Below, piece by piece: positions 35,032 to 44,436 of a stretch of 49,567 nt of DNA. Both the position numbers and the translations under genes were made by a program. The stretch covers positions 1 through 49,567 of the forward strand of contig CAMWID010000018.1 of assembly GCA_947174235.1 (NCBI GenBank). Reading direction: 5' to 3'. Each line of letters begins with the position of its first letter. The stretch's first letter is position 1. The notes under the pieces were generated by a model. The model was not told where the DNA came from and searched no databases. It was given only the letters and a program-made list of their open reading frames with translations. The stretch comes from an uncultured Porphyromonadaceae bacterium (GTDB lineage: Bacteria; Bacteroidota; Bacteroidia; Bacteroidales; Muribaculaceae).

Positions 35032-37914
35032 ATGAAATTATTCTATTTTACATGCGGTCTGTTGGCGACAACATTGCTTGCATCCTGCGGTTCCGGAAAA
35101 TATACCAAGGAACAGACAGGTATTACGGTCAGCATCGGTCAACAGAATGACAACGACGTGCGCAAGGTGCGGCTACAGGTTTTTGGAGACAAGATCATAA
35201 GGGTCTCAGCCACTCCTGACAATAAATTTGCCGACGACGAGAGCCTTGTGGTGCTGAAGCCGGAACAAAAGGTGAAATTTGATGTTGAGGAGACAGACTC
35301 GACAGTCTCTGTGGTCACTTCTGCAGTTAAGGCGACGGTGACGCTTGCAACCGGCGATGTGAAATTTTATGATCATGCCGGCAAGCTGATCGTATCGGAG
35401 GCTGAGGGTGGAAGAGAATTTACTCCGATAGAAGTTGAGGGTACGAAAGGATATACAGTCCGTCAGGTGTTTGAATCATTGTCTGACGAGGAGGGTATCT
35501 ATGGTCTCGGGCAGCACCAGAGCGACGAGTTCAATTATAAAGGTAAAAACGAGGAACTTTTTCAATACAACACCAAAGTGTCTGTTCCGTTTGTGGTGTC
35601 TACCGACAATTATGGAATCCTTTGGGACAGTTATTCCCTTTGCCGCTGGGGAAATCCCGATGGCTACAAACAGCTTGGAGGAGTCTTTACCCTATATGAT
35701 AAAGATGGTAAGGAAGGGGCTTTGACGGGCACATATGTCCCTGCCTCAAAAGATGAGACTACACTCGTCCAGAGAGAGGATTCCATCTATTTCGAACATC
35801 TGATCAGGGGAGACCTCGCCCATGTGGTAAATCTGCCTCAGAATTTCAATTTCGCGGGAAGTCACGTGACATATGAAGGGGAGATAGAGGCATCGACAAC
35901 CGGAGAATATAAATTCATATTATATTATTCCGGCTATCAGAAGGTGTTTGTCGACAACAAGGAAGTAGTTCCGGAGCGATGGCGTACGGCATGGAACCCC
36001 AACAGCTATAAATTTTCTGTGAATCTCGAGGCGGGCAAACGTGTGCCTCTGAAGATAGAGTGGGAACCAAACGGCTCCGTGGCATATTGCGGACTGAGGG
36101 TTTATGATCCGCGCGATCCTAAGGATCAGCTCAATATGAGCTGGTGGGGCGAAATGCAGGATCAGATCGACTATTATTTCGTTTATGGCGAAGATATGGA
36201 CGATGTTATCTCCGGCTACCGTACCCTTACAGGGAAGGCTCCCATAATGCCGAAGTGGGCTATGGGCTATTGGCAGAGCCGCGAGAAATACAACACTCAG
36301 GAGGAGGTTCTTTCCACTCTCGCCGAATTCCGCAAGAGAGGAATCCCCATCGACAATATCGTGATCGACTGGCTTCATTGGAAAGAAGATTCATGGGGCA
36401 GCCATGAGTTTGACCGTGCCCGTTTCCCGGATCCGAAAGGAATGGTCGACACTATTCATGACATGAACGCACGTCTGATGATTTCGGTATGGCCTAAGTT
36501 TTATGTCACCACTGAACATTACAAGGAATTTGACAAGAACGGATGGATGTATAAGCTTCCTGTTCAGGACAGTATCCGCGACTGGGTAGGTCCCGGCTAT
36601 CTCAGCTCATTCTACGATGCCTACGATCCGGGAGCCCGTAAGCTTTTCTGGAGCCAGATCAACGACCATTATATGCCTCTTGGTATAGACGCGTGGTGGA
36701 TGGATGCTTCGGAACCGAATATCCGTGATTGTACGGATATTCAGTATCGAAAAGATCTTATCACCCCGACAGCTCTTGGTCCGTCTACAAAATATTTCAA
36801 CGCATACGCCCTTATGAACGCGGACGCAATCTACAACGGTCAGCGCGGTGTGGATCCTGACAAGCGTGTGTTCTTGCTCACCCGTTCAGGGTTCGCCGGT
36901 CAGCAGCGTTATTCCACAGCCACCTGGAGCGGCGACATCGCCACACGCTGGGAGGATATGAAGGCACAGATCTCCGCCGGTCTTAATTTCTCAATGAGCG
37001 GCGTGCCCTGGTGGACTATGGATATCGGCGGCTTCTGTGTGGAAGACCGTTATGTGAAAGCACAGCAGGAGTTCCTGAAGACGGGTGTCGAGAATCCCGA
37101 CCTCAAGGAATGGAGGGAGCTCAATACGCGCTGGTATCAGTTTGGCGCTTTCTCACCCCTTTTCCGTGCGCACGGGCAATGGCCTTATCGTGAGATTTTC
37201 AACATCGCTCCGGAAAGTCATCCCGCGTATGAGTCGGTGGTATATTACACAAATCTTCGTTATGACCTGATGCCATACATCTACTCGCTTGCCGGAAAGA
37301 CCTATTTCGACGATTATACCGTGATGCGTCCTATGGTGATGGAGTATACTTCCGATCCCGCCACGCGTGAGATCCAGGATCAATATATGTTCGGCAACGC
37401 GTTTCTTGTGGCTCCGGTCTATAAATACAATGCCCGTGACCGCGAGGTTTATTTCCCGAAAGGTTCTGTATGGTATGATTTCTATACCGGGAAAGAGATT
37501 TCCAAAGGTGGAGAGACGAAAGTTGTGTCGGCACCTTACGGACGGATGCCTCTGTTCGTCCGCTCGGGAGCGATAGTTCCTTTCGGTCCGGAAATACAGT
37601 ATACCGACCAGAAGCCGGCTGAAGAGATCAATCTATATGTCTATGCCGGGGAGAACGGAGAGTTTACATTATATGAAGACGAAAATCTCAATTATAATTA
37701 CGAGAAAGGCGCCTATGCGAAGATACCGTTCGCATATGACAACACTACCGGCGTTCTTACCATCGGAGACCGCGAGGGTGAGTTCCCGGGGATGTTGAAA
37801 GACAGGACGTTCAACGTAATAAAGGTATCGGCAGAAAATCCCGTGGGTTATACCCGTGGATCAAAAGGTAAAGAAGTGAAGTACACAGGTTCAAAAATTG
37901 AAGTAACAATTTAA
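35032..37914 (+). CDS. GH31 alpha-xylosidase lipoprotein with PA14 insert
   Basis: Removes the non-reducing-end alpha-1,6-xylose from xyloglucan oligosaccharides. The lipobox is LLASCGSG (Cys19). An N-terminal beta domain is interrupted by a PA14 domain (about 245-365, with VTYEGEIEASTTGEYKFILY and KVFVDNKEV). The catalytic barrel has MGYWQSREKYNTQEEVL, nucleophile D558 in WWMDASEPN, and acid/base D635 in TWSGDIATRW. A GH31 with PA14 is the layout of PUL alpha-xylosidases; other alpha-glucosidase activities remain possible. It is first in a three-gene plus-strand operon, 34 bases before GH2. Confidence 0.92.
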   Translation: MKLFYFTCGLLATTLLASCGSGKYTKEQTGITVSIGQQNDNDVRKVRLQVFGDKIIRVSATPDNKFADDESLVVLKPEQKVKFDVEETDSTVSVVTSAVKATVTLATGDVKFYDHAGKLIVSEAEGGREFTPIEVEGTKGYTVRQVFESLSDEEGIYGLGQHQSDEFNYKGKNEELFQYNTKVSVPFVVSTDNYGILWDSYSLCRWGNPDGYKQLGGVFTLYDKDGKEGALTGTYVPASKDETTLVQREDSIYFEHLIRGDLAHVVNLPQNFNFAGSHVTYEGEIEASTTGEYKFILYYSGYQKVFVDNKEVVPERWRTAWNPNSYKFSVNLEAGKRVPLKIEWEPNGSVAYCGLRVYDPRDPKDQLNMSWWGEMQDQIDYYFVYGEDMDDVISGYRTLTGKAPIMPKWAMGYWQSREKYNTQEEVLSTLAEFRKRGIPIDNIVIDWLHWKEDSWGSHEFDRARFPDPKGMVDTIHDMNARLMISVWPKFYVTTEHYKEFDKNGWMYKLPVQDSIRDWVGPGYLSSFYDAYDPGARKLFWSQINDHYMPLGIDAWWMDASEPNIRDCTDIQYRKDLITPTALGPSTKYFNAYALMNADAIYNGQRGVDPDKRVFLLTRSGFAGQQRYSTATWSGDIATRWEDMKAQISAGLNFSMSGVPWWTMDIGGFCVEDRYVKAQQEFLKTGVENPDLKEWRELNTRWYQFGAFSPLFRAHGQWPYREIFNIAPESHPAYESVVYYTNLRYDLMPYIYSLAGKTYFDDYTVMRPMVMEYTSDPATREIQDQYMFGNAFLVAPVYKYNARDREVYFPKGSVWYDFYTGKEISKGGETKVVSAPYGRMPLFVRSGAIVPFGPEIQYTDQKPAEEINLYVYAGENGEFTLYEDENLNYNYEKGAYAKIPFAYDNTTGVLTIGDREGEFPGMLKDRTFNVIKVSAENPVGYTRGSKGKEVKYTGSKIEVTI

Positions 37915-37948
37915 ATTTTCACCTAAATCCATTTTTAGAGTTGGTTTC

Positions 37949-40459
37949 ATGAAAAAAAATGTGATAAGTTTTCTCATGGCTTATATAATCCTCCTTGTCT
38001 GCGCTGTGAATGCGCGGGCAGGAGGTGACAGCCGAGCCGTGTCGTTTGACAAAGGGTGGAAATTTTCATTGAGCGATGATTCCGGTTATTCGTCACCGGA
38101 TTTCAACGACGTATCCTGGCGGTCGCTTAACCTTCCGCATGACTGGGCGATAGAAGGGAATTTCAGCGAGGACAATCCTTCCGGCACCGGGGGAGGGGCT
38201 TTACCCGGCGGAGTAGGGTGGTACCGCAAGACATTCAATCTGCCTGCCGACATGTATGGCAAGGAGATTTATATAGATTTCGACGGGGCATACATGAATG
38301 CCACGGTTTATATCAACGGACATGAGCTTGGCACGCGCCCGTATGGATATGCCTCATTCAGCTACAATATCACCCCTTGGCTAAAGCGGGGAAAGAATGT
38401 GGTCGCTGTCAGGGTTGACAATGCCGAGCAGCCTAATTCGAGATGGTACAGCGGATGCGGCATTTACCGTCATGTATGGCTTCGAGCGCTGAATCCTGTC
38501 CATGTGGCGCAATGGGGCACATTCGTGAGGCAGGACAAGGTTTCCGCCGATAAGGCAGATCTTACTGTCATTACAAATGTTGAAAACAACGGTAAAAAAA
38601 ACGTGAAGGCGACATTGCAGACCGAGGTCGTTTCTCCGGGTGGGAAGGTTGTGGCGCAGATTTCGTTTCCTGTTTCGCTCAAAGCCGGAGAAAAACTGGA
38701 AGTCAGTCAGCCGGTGTCTGTCGCTGATCCTGAACTATGGTCTTTAAAATCACCGAACCTTTACACCGTAATAAATCGTGTGAAGGTTGACGGGCAGACT
38801 GTTGACACTTATGAGACAAGGACCGGCTTCCGTTTTCTTGAATTTGACGCGCGTAAAGGGTTTTCCCTCAATGGGGAAAGAATGAAAATAAATGGAGTGT
38901 GTCTCCACCATGACGCCGGTGCCTTGGGCGCGGTGGTCAACAAGGCAGCTATAGCACGGCAGTTGAAAATCATGAAAGATATGGGAGCCAACGCCGTCAG
39001 GTCGTCGCACAATCCTCCGGCTCCGGAACTCCTTGAACTGTGTGATTCCATGGGGATCATGGTTATGGATGAGACTTTCGACATGTGGCGAAAGCAAAAG
39101 ACCTCTCACGACTATGCCCGATATTTCCCGGAATGGCACGAGCGGGATCTGACTGATCTTGTGGTACGCGACAGGAATCATCCGTCTATAATTATTTGGA
39201 GTATAGGCAACGAGGTGCTTGAACAGTGGAGCGACGCGAAAGCCGACACGCTTTCGCTTGCAGAGGCTAACCTTATTCTGAATTTCGGACATGGGAAAGA
39301 TATGCTTGCCGAAGAGGGCGCGCCGTTGTCGGTCAATTCTTTGTTGACCAAGAAACTTGCCGATATGACTCGCGAACTTGATCCGACACGTCCCGTCACC
39401 GCCGGATGTAACGAGCCTGATCCAGGTAATCATCTGTTCAGGTCGGGAGCCCTTGATATCATAGGATTCAATTATCATGATGATTGGTTTAAGGATGTTC
39501 CGAAGAATTTTCCGGGAAAACCGTTTATAGTCACGGAAAGTGTCTCGGCGTTGCAGACACGGGGATATTACCGTATGCCTTCCGACAGCATGTATGTGTG
39601 GCCCGAACGGTGGGACAAACCGTTTTACGATGAATCGTTCTCATGTTCGTCTTATGACAATTGTCATGTGCCTTGGGGCAACACCCATGAGGGCACGATG
39701 CGACATGTCGAAGATAATGATTTTATAATGGGTCAGTTCGTATGGACGGGATTTGACTATCTTGGAGAGCCTACACCCTTCGGATGGCCTGCCAGAAGTT
39801 CTTATTTCGGCATCGTCGATCTTGCCGGAATCCCCAAAGATTCATATTATATGTATCAGAGCCGCTGGCGTCCCGATCTTGATGTGCTCCATCTTTTCCC
39901 GCATTGGAATTGGAATGAAGGAGATGATGTTGATGTCTGGGCGTACTTCAACAATGCCGATGAGGTGGAACTTTTCCTCAACGGAGAGTCGCTCGGAACA
40001 AAGAAACCAGAAGATGGCTCTTATCATGTGTGGTGGAGAGTGCCGTTTGTTCCGGGTGAGCTTGTGGCTGTGAGCAGGAAAGATGGGAAGGAAGTTAAGC
40101 GTGATTCAGTCAGAACCGCCTCTGAACCTTATGCGATAAGGTTGACTCCCGATCGTTCTGAAATCAATGCTGACGGAACTGATCTGAGCTATGTTGCCGT
40201 TGAGGTTGTGGACAAGGACGGTAATCTTTGCCCGCTCGCGGAGAATGAGATCGTGTTTGAGGTGGATGGCGCCGGATTCAATGCCGGAGTGGACAATGGT
40301 TCCCCGACTTCGCTCGAACCGTTTAAGTCAGACAGACGGAAAGCGTTTTACGGGAAGGCTATGCTTATCGTCCAGAATGATGGAAAAGAGGGTGAAATCA
40401 GGGTGAGTGCCACTTCTCCCGAATTAAAAGGATCTACAGTGACAATCAAAAGTTTATAA
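37949..40459 (+). CDS. GH2 beta-galactosidase
   Basis: An exported exo-enzyme expected to remove beta-1,2-galactose from xyloglucan side chains. The signal peptide ends near VNARAGG. The GH2 sugar-binding domain (about 30-180, with LPHDWAIEGNF and RWYSGCGIYRHVW) is followed by the Ig-like domain and the barrel. MGANAVRSSHNPPAPELLEL and IIWSIGNEV carry acid/base E422; FIVTESVSAL carries nucleophile E530. The C-terminal part has a DUF4982-like domain (DVWAYFNNADEVELFLNG, about 650-720) and an Ig-like/Big-type domain. The GH2 family also includes mannosidases and glucuronidases; the galactosidase call rests on the overall pattern and context. The start lies 34 bases after GH31 and the stop 6 bases before GH3. 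Confidence 0.9.
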   Translation: MKKNVISFLMAYIILLVCAVNARAGGDSRAVSFDKGWKFSLSDDSGYSSPDFNDVSWRSLNLPHDWAIEGNFSEDNPSGTGGGALPGGVGWYRKTFNLPADMYGKEIYIDFDGAYMNATVYINGHELGTRPYGYASFSYNITPWLKRGKNVVAVRVDNAEQPNSRWYSGCGIYRHVWLRALNPVHVAQWGTFVRQDKVSADKADLTVITNVENNGKKNVKATLQTEVVSPGGKVVAQISFPVSLKAGEKLEVSQPVSVADPELWSLKSPNLYTVINRVKVDGQTVDTYETRTGFRFLEFDARKGFSLNGERMKINGVCLHHDAGALGAVVNKAAIARQLKIMKDMGANAVRSSHNPPAPELLELCDSMGIMVMDETFDMWRKQKTSHDYARYFPEWHERDLTDLVVRDRNHPSIIIWSIGNEVLEQWSDAKADTLSLAEANLILNFGHGKDMLAEEGAPLSVNSLLTKKLADMTRELDPTRPVTAGCNEPDPGNHLFRSGALDIIGFNYHDDWFKDVPKNFPGKPFIVTESVSALQTRGYYRMPSDSMYVWPERWDKPFYDESFSCSSYDNCHVPWGNTHEGTMRHVEDNDFIMGQFVWTGFDYLGEPTPFGWPARSSYFGIVDLAGIPKDSYYMYQSRWRPDLDVLHLFPHWNWNEGDDVDVWAYFNNADEVELFLNGESLGTKKPEDGSYHVWWRVPFVPGELVAVSRKDGKEVKRDSVRTASEPYAIRLTPDRSEINADGTDLSYVAVEVVDKDGNLCPLAENEIVFEVDGAGFNAGVDNGSPTSLEPFKSDRRKAFYGKAMLIVQNDGKEGEIRVSATSPELKGSTVTIKSL

Positions 40460-40465
40460 TCAGCA

Positions 40466-42718
40466 ATGAAACTAACAAATTTATTGATGGCAATGACTAT
40501 GGCGACAGGCGTCTCGGCTGCAAACGACGAGACTCCGATATATCTTGATCAGAATGCTCCGATAGAGAAACGGGTGGAAGATGCCCTTTCGCGGATGACA
40601 CTTGAAGAGAAGGTAGCTTTGTGTCACGCTCAGGGTAAATTCTCATCCAAAGGAGTGGAACGTCTCGGCATTCCCGAAATATGGATGAGCGACGGTCCCC
40701 ACGGAGTGCGTGCGGAAATAAATTGGAACGACTGGGGATATTCCGGCTGGACCAACGATTCGATCACCGCTTTTCCGGCTTTGACGGCTCTTGCCGCTAC
40801 GTGGAACCCTCAGCTCGCCGCCCTGTATGGAAAGAGCGTAGGTGAAGAGGCGCGGTATCGGGAGAAAGATGTTCTTCTCGGTCCCGGTGTAAATATCTAC
40901 CGTACTCCTCTCAACGGCAGAAACTTCGAATATATGGGGGAAGACCCTTATCTTGCAGGAGAGATGGCAGTTCCTTATATTAAGGAACTGCAGAAAAACG
41001 GTGTAGCCGCCTGCGTGAAGCATTTCGCTCTCAACAATCAGGAGAAATGGCGCGGAACTGTGGATGTAGAGCTCAGCGACCGTGCGCTTTATGAGATATA
41101 TCTGCCGGCTTTCAAGAAAGCTGTTCAGGAAGGAGGAGCATGGTCGATCATGGGTGCCTATAATCAGATATGGGGTCAGCATTGCTGTCACAATGACCGT
41201 CTGCTCAATGATATTCTCCGTGGAGAATGGGGATTTGACGGAGCTGTCATCACTGACTGGGGGGGCGCCCATGATACTAAAGAGGCGGCTCTCAACGGGC
41301 TTGATATAGAGATGGGCTCTTACACCAATGGTCTGACGAGTGAAAGTCAGTTCGGCTATGACGATTATTATCTCGCGAATCCTTATCTCGATATGATCAA
41401 GAAAGGGGAGGTGCCGGAAAGCACTGTTGATGAAAAGGCACGCAATATCCTACGTCTTATCTTCCGCACCGCCATGGATACAAACAAGCCATTCGGGTCA
41501 AAATGCACACCGGAGCATTACGCGGCAGCAAAAAAAATCGGTGACGAATCGATTATACTTCTAAAGAACAGCGGAATACTTCCTCTTGACGGATCTAAAT
41601 ATAGATCGATTCTTGTAGTAGGCGACAACGCAGTCCGTCGTCTCACTGACGGTGGGGGATCTTCGGAATTGAAACCAAAGGATTACGTATCGCCTCTGTC
41701 CGCACTTCAGGCTCTTTATGGCGATAAGGTGAAGTTTGCTCCCGGATATGCGTGCGGAAGAACTCTTTATGAGGCGGAAGACACAATTCCTCAGGAGGAA
41801 CAGGACAGATTGCGTGCGGAAGCTGTGGCTATGGCTAAGGATGCGGATGTCGTGATATATATAGGAGGACTTAATAAAAACTCATGGCAGGATTGCGAAA
41901 GCACCGACCGTCGTGAATATGAACTTCCTTTCGGACAGAATAAGCTTATCGAGGAGTTGATAAAAGCAAATCCGAATATCGTGATCGCAAATATCTCCGG
42001 CAACGCCTACGAGATGCCATGGGTGAAGGATGTTCCGGCTATTCTTCATGCTTCTTATCTTGGAACAATGGGTGGCGCGAGCATAGCGGATGTGATTGCA
42101 GGTAATGTGAACCCTTCCGGTAAGCTTCCTTACTCAATCCCCGTCAGACTTCAGGATTGCGGAGCCAATTCATTTGGCGAGATGTCATATCCGGGGATCG
42201 AGAGCGGAGATACAGATGTTGTGGCGATTCCGGGGTCCGTGATTGAAGGCGGAAAGAATCCTAAGCAGAAATATATGGAAGATATATTTGTAGGCTACCG
42301 TTGGCATGACACCAAGAAAATCCCGGCGCTCTTCCCGTTCGGGCATGGATTGAGCTATACAGAGTTTGAGTATGGCAAGCCCGTTGTCTCTGAATCGGTG
42401 ATGGGAGAGAACGGCAAGATCATGATAGAGGTGCCAGTCACCAACAAGGGTGCAAAGGAAGGTAGCGAGATCGTGGAGCTTTATATATCCGATCTCAAGT
42501 CATCGTTGCCCCGTCCTGTCAAGGAACTCAAGGGATTCGGTAAAGTGAGACTCGCGCCGGGTGAGACAAAGAGTGTGAAATTCGAGATTACGCCTGAAGA
42601 TCTCAAGTTTTTCGATGACAAGGCTCACGCATGGGTTGTGGAACCCGGTAAATTCAAAGCACACATAGCTGCTTCGTCAACCGACATCCGCCATACAATC
42701 CCCTTTGAATACAAATAA
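40466..42718 (+). CDS. GH3 beta-glucosidase
   Basis: A periplasmic exo-enzyme that releases glucose from the reducing backbone oligosaccharides after xylose removal. The signal peptide is MKLTNLLMAMTMATGVSAAN. The (beta/alpha)8-like domain has GIPEIWMSDGPHGVR, GPGVNIYRTPLNGRNFEYMGEDP, KHFALNNQE and nucleophile D264 in VITDWGGAHD. The second domain holds GGGSSELKP with a likely acid/base Glu. A fibronectin-type C-terminal domain closes the protein (SEIVELYISD, PVKELKGFGKV). The length of 750 residues is standard. It is the last gene of the operon and is followed by a strong terminator. Confidence 0.93.
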   Translation: MKLTNLLMAMTMATGVSAANDETPIYLDQNAPIEKRVEDALSRMTLEEKVALCHAQGKFSSKGVERLGIPEIWMSDGPHGVRAEINWNDWGYSGWTNDSITAFPALTALAATWNPQLAALYGKSVGEEARYREKDVLLGPGVNIYRTPLNGRNFEYMGEDPYLAGEMAVPYIKELQKNGVAACVKHFALNNQEKWRGTVDVELSDRALYEIYLPAFKKAVQEGGAWSIMGAYNQIWGQHCCHNDRLLNDILRGEWGFDGAVITDWGGAHDTKEAALNGLDIEMGSYTNGLTSESQFGYDDYYLANPYLDMIKKGEVPESTVDEKARNILRLIFRTAMDTNKPFGSKCTPEHYAAAKKIGDESIILLKNSGILPLDGSKYRSILVVGDNAVRRLTDGGGSSELKPKDYVSPLSALQALYGDKVKFAPGYACGRTLYEAEDTIPQEEQDRLRAEAVAMAKDADVVIYIGGLNKNSWQDCESTDRREYELPFGQNKLIEELIKANPNIVIANISGNAYEMPWVKDVPAILHASYLGTMGGASIADVIAGNVNPSGKLPYSIPVRLQDCGANSFGEMSYPGIESGDTDVVAIPGSVIEGGKNPKQKYMEDIFVGYRWHDTKKIPALFPFGHGLSYTEFEYGKPVVSESVMGENGKIMIEVPVTNKGAKEGSEIVELYISDLKSSLPRPVKELKGFGKVRLAPGETKSVKFEITPEDLKFFDDKAHAWVVEPGKFKAHIAASSTDIRHTIPFEYK

Positions 42719-42749
42719 ATTTGAACCCAAATAACAAGGAGATAAATGA

Positions 42750-42789
42750 AAAACAAGCGACGGCTGGAAAAGACCGTCGCTTGTTTTTT
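42750..42789. terminator. Terminator after GH3
   Basis: AACAAGCGACGG / CCGTCGCTTGTT is a perfect 12-bp stem with a 10-base loop and a T-run on the plus strand. The A-run on the other side lets it also serve the convergent SGNH gene. Confidence 0.85.
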
Positions 42790-42832
42790 GCAAATGTCTA
42801 AATGCCAACGACTGTAGACTAATGCCTAATGA

Positions 42833-43531
42833 CTACTTGCTTAACGACTGCCCAATCTGTTCTGCGATCTGTTTCATCCCTTTAATATTTGGATGTCCTG
42901 CAGTTTTGTCAATATCTTTAAGTTGGATATACGGCACTCCATAATGATTGCAGGCTTCGATAATTGAAGAGGTGATTTCCGGTTTCAGCCCGTCGTTGAT
43001 GATATAGACGATTTCTGTGTTTGGGTAGCGGTCTACAATATGCGAAAGCATATACGTCAGAGCGGGGCGGAAAGACTTCAGCTGTTCTTCGGTCCAGTCG
43101 TTCCATACAAAATCGCCGACAGGGGAGTCCGCCCATGAATCATTGGTTGCTCCGAAAACCAAAAGAAGATCGGGACTTCCCAGGTTGTTCATTCTGGTGA
43201 TAAAAGAACGGTCAGAGTAGTCCTCTCCGTTATAACCAGTGTTGCAGATAGTCGCTCCCGAATAAGAATTGTTTTTTTCGAGTCTGTAGCCGTTCCCGGT
43301 TATAAACTGATGCCACCAGGTCTGTTTCACATCGTTGACATCGGTAAGTTTCGGATCCGGTTTCTTGAAATACCACAAGGCATTTCCTGATGGCTCCACA
43401 AAATCTTCAAATGTGGAATACGAATCCCCGAGGATAGAAACGCCTTTCCTGCTTTGGGAGAAAACAGGAAGAGAAACAGACAGAGCCACAAGTAAAACAG
43501 CCATGGCTCTACACATAATCTTGATATTCAT
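42833..43531 (-). CDS. Secreted SGNH/GDSL hydrolase
   Basis: An exported hydrolase, probably an esterase or deacetylase. A signal peptide (about 1-26) ends near PVFSQS. The block I motif ILGDSYS carries Ser37; LLVFGATND carries N130/D131 of block III; the C-terminal DKTAGHPN holds the likely catalytic His213 with D208 nearby, spaced wider than the usual DxxH. The substrate is unknown; deacetylation of plant cell-wall xyloglucan would fit the PUL, but the gene lies outside the operon and points the other way. It has its own -7 box. Confidence 0.8.
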   Translation of the reverse strand: MNIKIMCRAMAVLLVALSVSLPVFSQSRKGVSILGDSYSTFEDFVEPSGNALWYFKKPDPKLTDVNDVKQTWWHQFITGNGYRLEKNNSYSGATICNTGYNGEDYSDRSFITRMNNLGSPDLLLVFGATNDSWADSPVGDFVWNDWTEEQLKSFRPALTYMLSHIVDRYPNTEIVYIINDGLKPEITSSIIEACNHYGVPYIQLKDIDKTAGHPNIKGMKQIAEQIGQSLSK

Positions 43532-43563
43532 AGATCAGATTTTAAATTGTCAATTTAATTCCA

Positions 43564-43571
43564 CAAAATTA
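43564..43571 (-). promoter_or_regulatory. -7 box for the SGNH hydrolase gene
   Basis: TAATTTTG fits TAnnTTTG, with a TTG 22 bases upstream; predicted start near 43557, 26 bases before the ATG. Confidence 0.5.
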
Positions 43572-43583
43572 ATCCATTTTTAG

Positions 43584-43591
43584 TAATTTTG
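43584..43591 (+). promoter_or_regulatory. -7 box for the small membrane protein gene
   Basis: TAATTTTG on the plus strand, 13 bases from the oppositely directed box, so the two promoters would overlap. No good -33 element. Confidence 0.4.
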
Positions 43592-43691
43592 CACAACAAA
43601 GTATTCACTTTGTTCCGTTATCGTCGCCAAAGGTCAGATTGTAAGTATAAATCTGTCAACATCAAGTCATAGAATACAAACTATAATACCC

Positions 43692-44165
43692 ATGCATATG
43701 AAACATAAAGTAAATCTCAGCACTTTCTCGGTGATGATCTCGTTTATCATCATGTTGATTCTCCTATGGATTCTCTATTATAGTAAAAGCGAAGGATTGA
43801 CACTCACGATAGGTGTCATCATAATCACATGGACGTTTCTTGTAGGATTATATATGCCTCTGTCCATATCCACGGAAGAAGATGCACTTGTGGTGAAAAG
43901 GGCATTCAAGGAGAAGAGGATACCATATGTCAATATCCAGGATATACGTCCGTGTCCTCCGACGATGGCTGAACGCCGATTGCTTGGAAGCGGCGGATTC
44001 TTCGGCTACTGGGGATGGTTTCACGAAAAAGACTTGGGAAAATACTTTGCCTATTACGGCAAAGCATCCGACTGCTTTCTTGTCATTCTCAAGGACGGGT
44101 CGCAATACATGCTCGGATGTGAGGATCCCTCAAGAGTCGTGGAGCTTATAAAATCACGAATTTAG
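43692..44165 (+). CDS. Small membrane protein with bacterial PH-like domain
   Basis: The 157-residue protein has two hydrophobic segments (about 12-30 and 36-55) followed by about 100 soluble residues that read like a bacterial PH domain: ALVVKRAFKEKRIPYVNIQDI, then GYWGWFHEKDLGKYFAYYG and VILKDGSQYMLGCEDP. PH-like domains of this type are common in Bacteroidetes and of unknown role. The start could be 43692 or, two codons later, 43698. No link to the PUL beyond proximity. Confidence 0.65.
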   Translation: MHMKHKVNLSTFSVMISFIIMLILLWILYYSKSEGLTLTIGVIIITWTFLVGLYMPLSISTEEDALVVKRAFKEKRIPYVNIQDIRPCPPTMAERRLLGSGGFFGYWGWFHEKDLGKYFAYYGKASDCFLVILKDGSQYMLGCEDPSRVVELIKSRI

Positions 44166-44436
44166 CTGAAATCACGAATTTATTCTCAGCCTGGAGCGTG
44201 TTCCTTAAAATAGAGGTCTTACGGTTTCTCAGATTACTGTGTATCGGTCTGAAAAAAGCTTCGCTATTTCGAATGGATACATTATTCCTGATGGGGTGCG
44301 GCATATTTAGCTTCCATGCGTTGATTATAAAAACAAGAGAGAGAGATGCATCGCGCACCCCTCACTCCTGCTGAACTGATTTTAAGATATTATATTTTAA
44401 TTTTACGTATGAGTATTATCTTTCTACGTATGAATG

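Noticed and set aside
38750-39478. 242-codon frame antisense to the GH2 gene
   Set aside because: Sits over conserved GH2 catalytic sequence; a shadow of codon usage.
40643-41272. 209-codon frame antisense to the GH3 gene
   Set aside because: Covers the conserved GH3 catalytic domain; no domain of its own.
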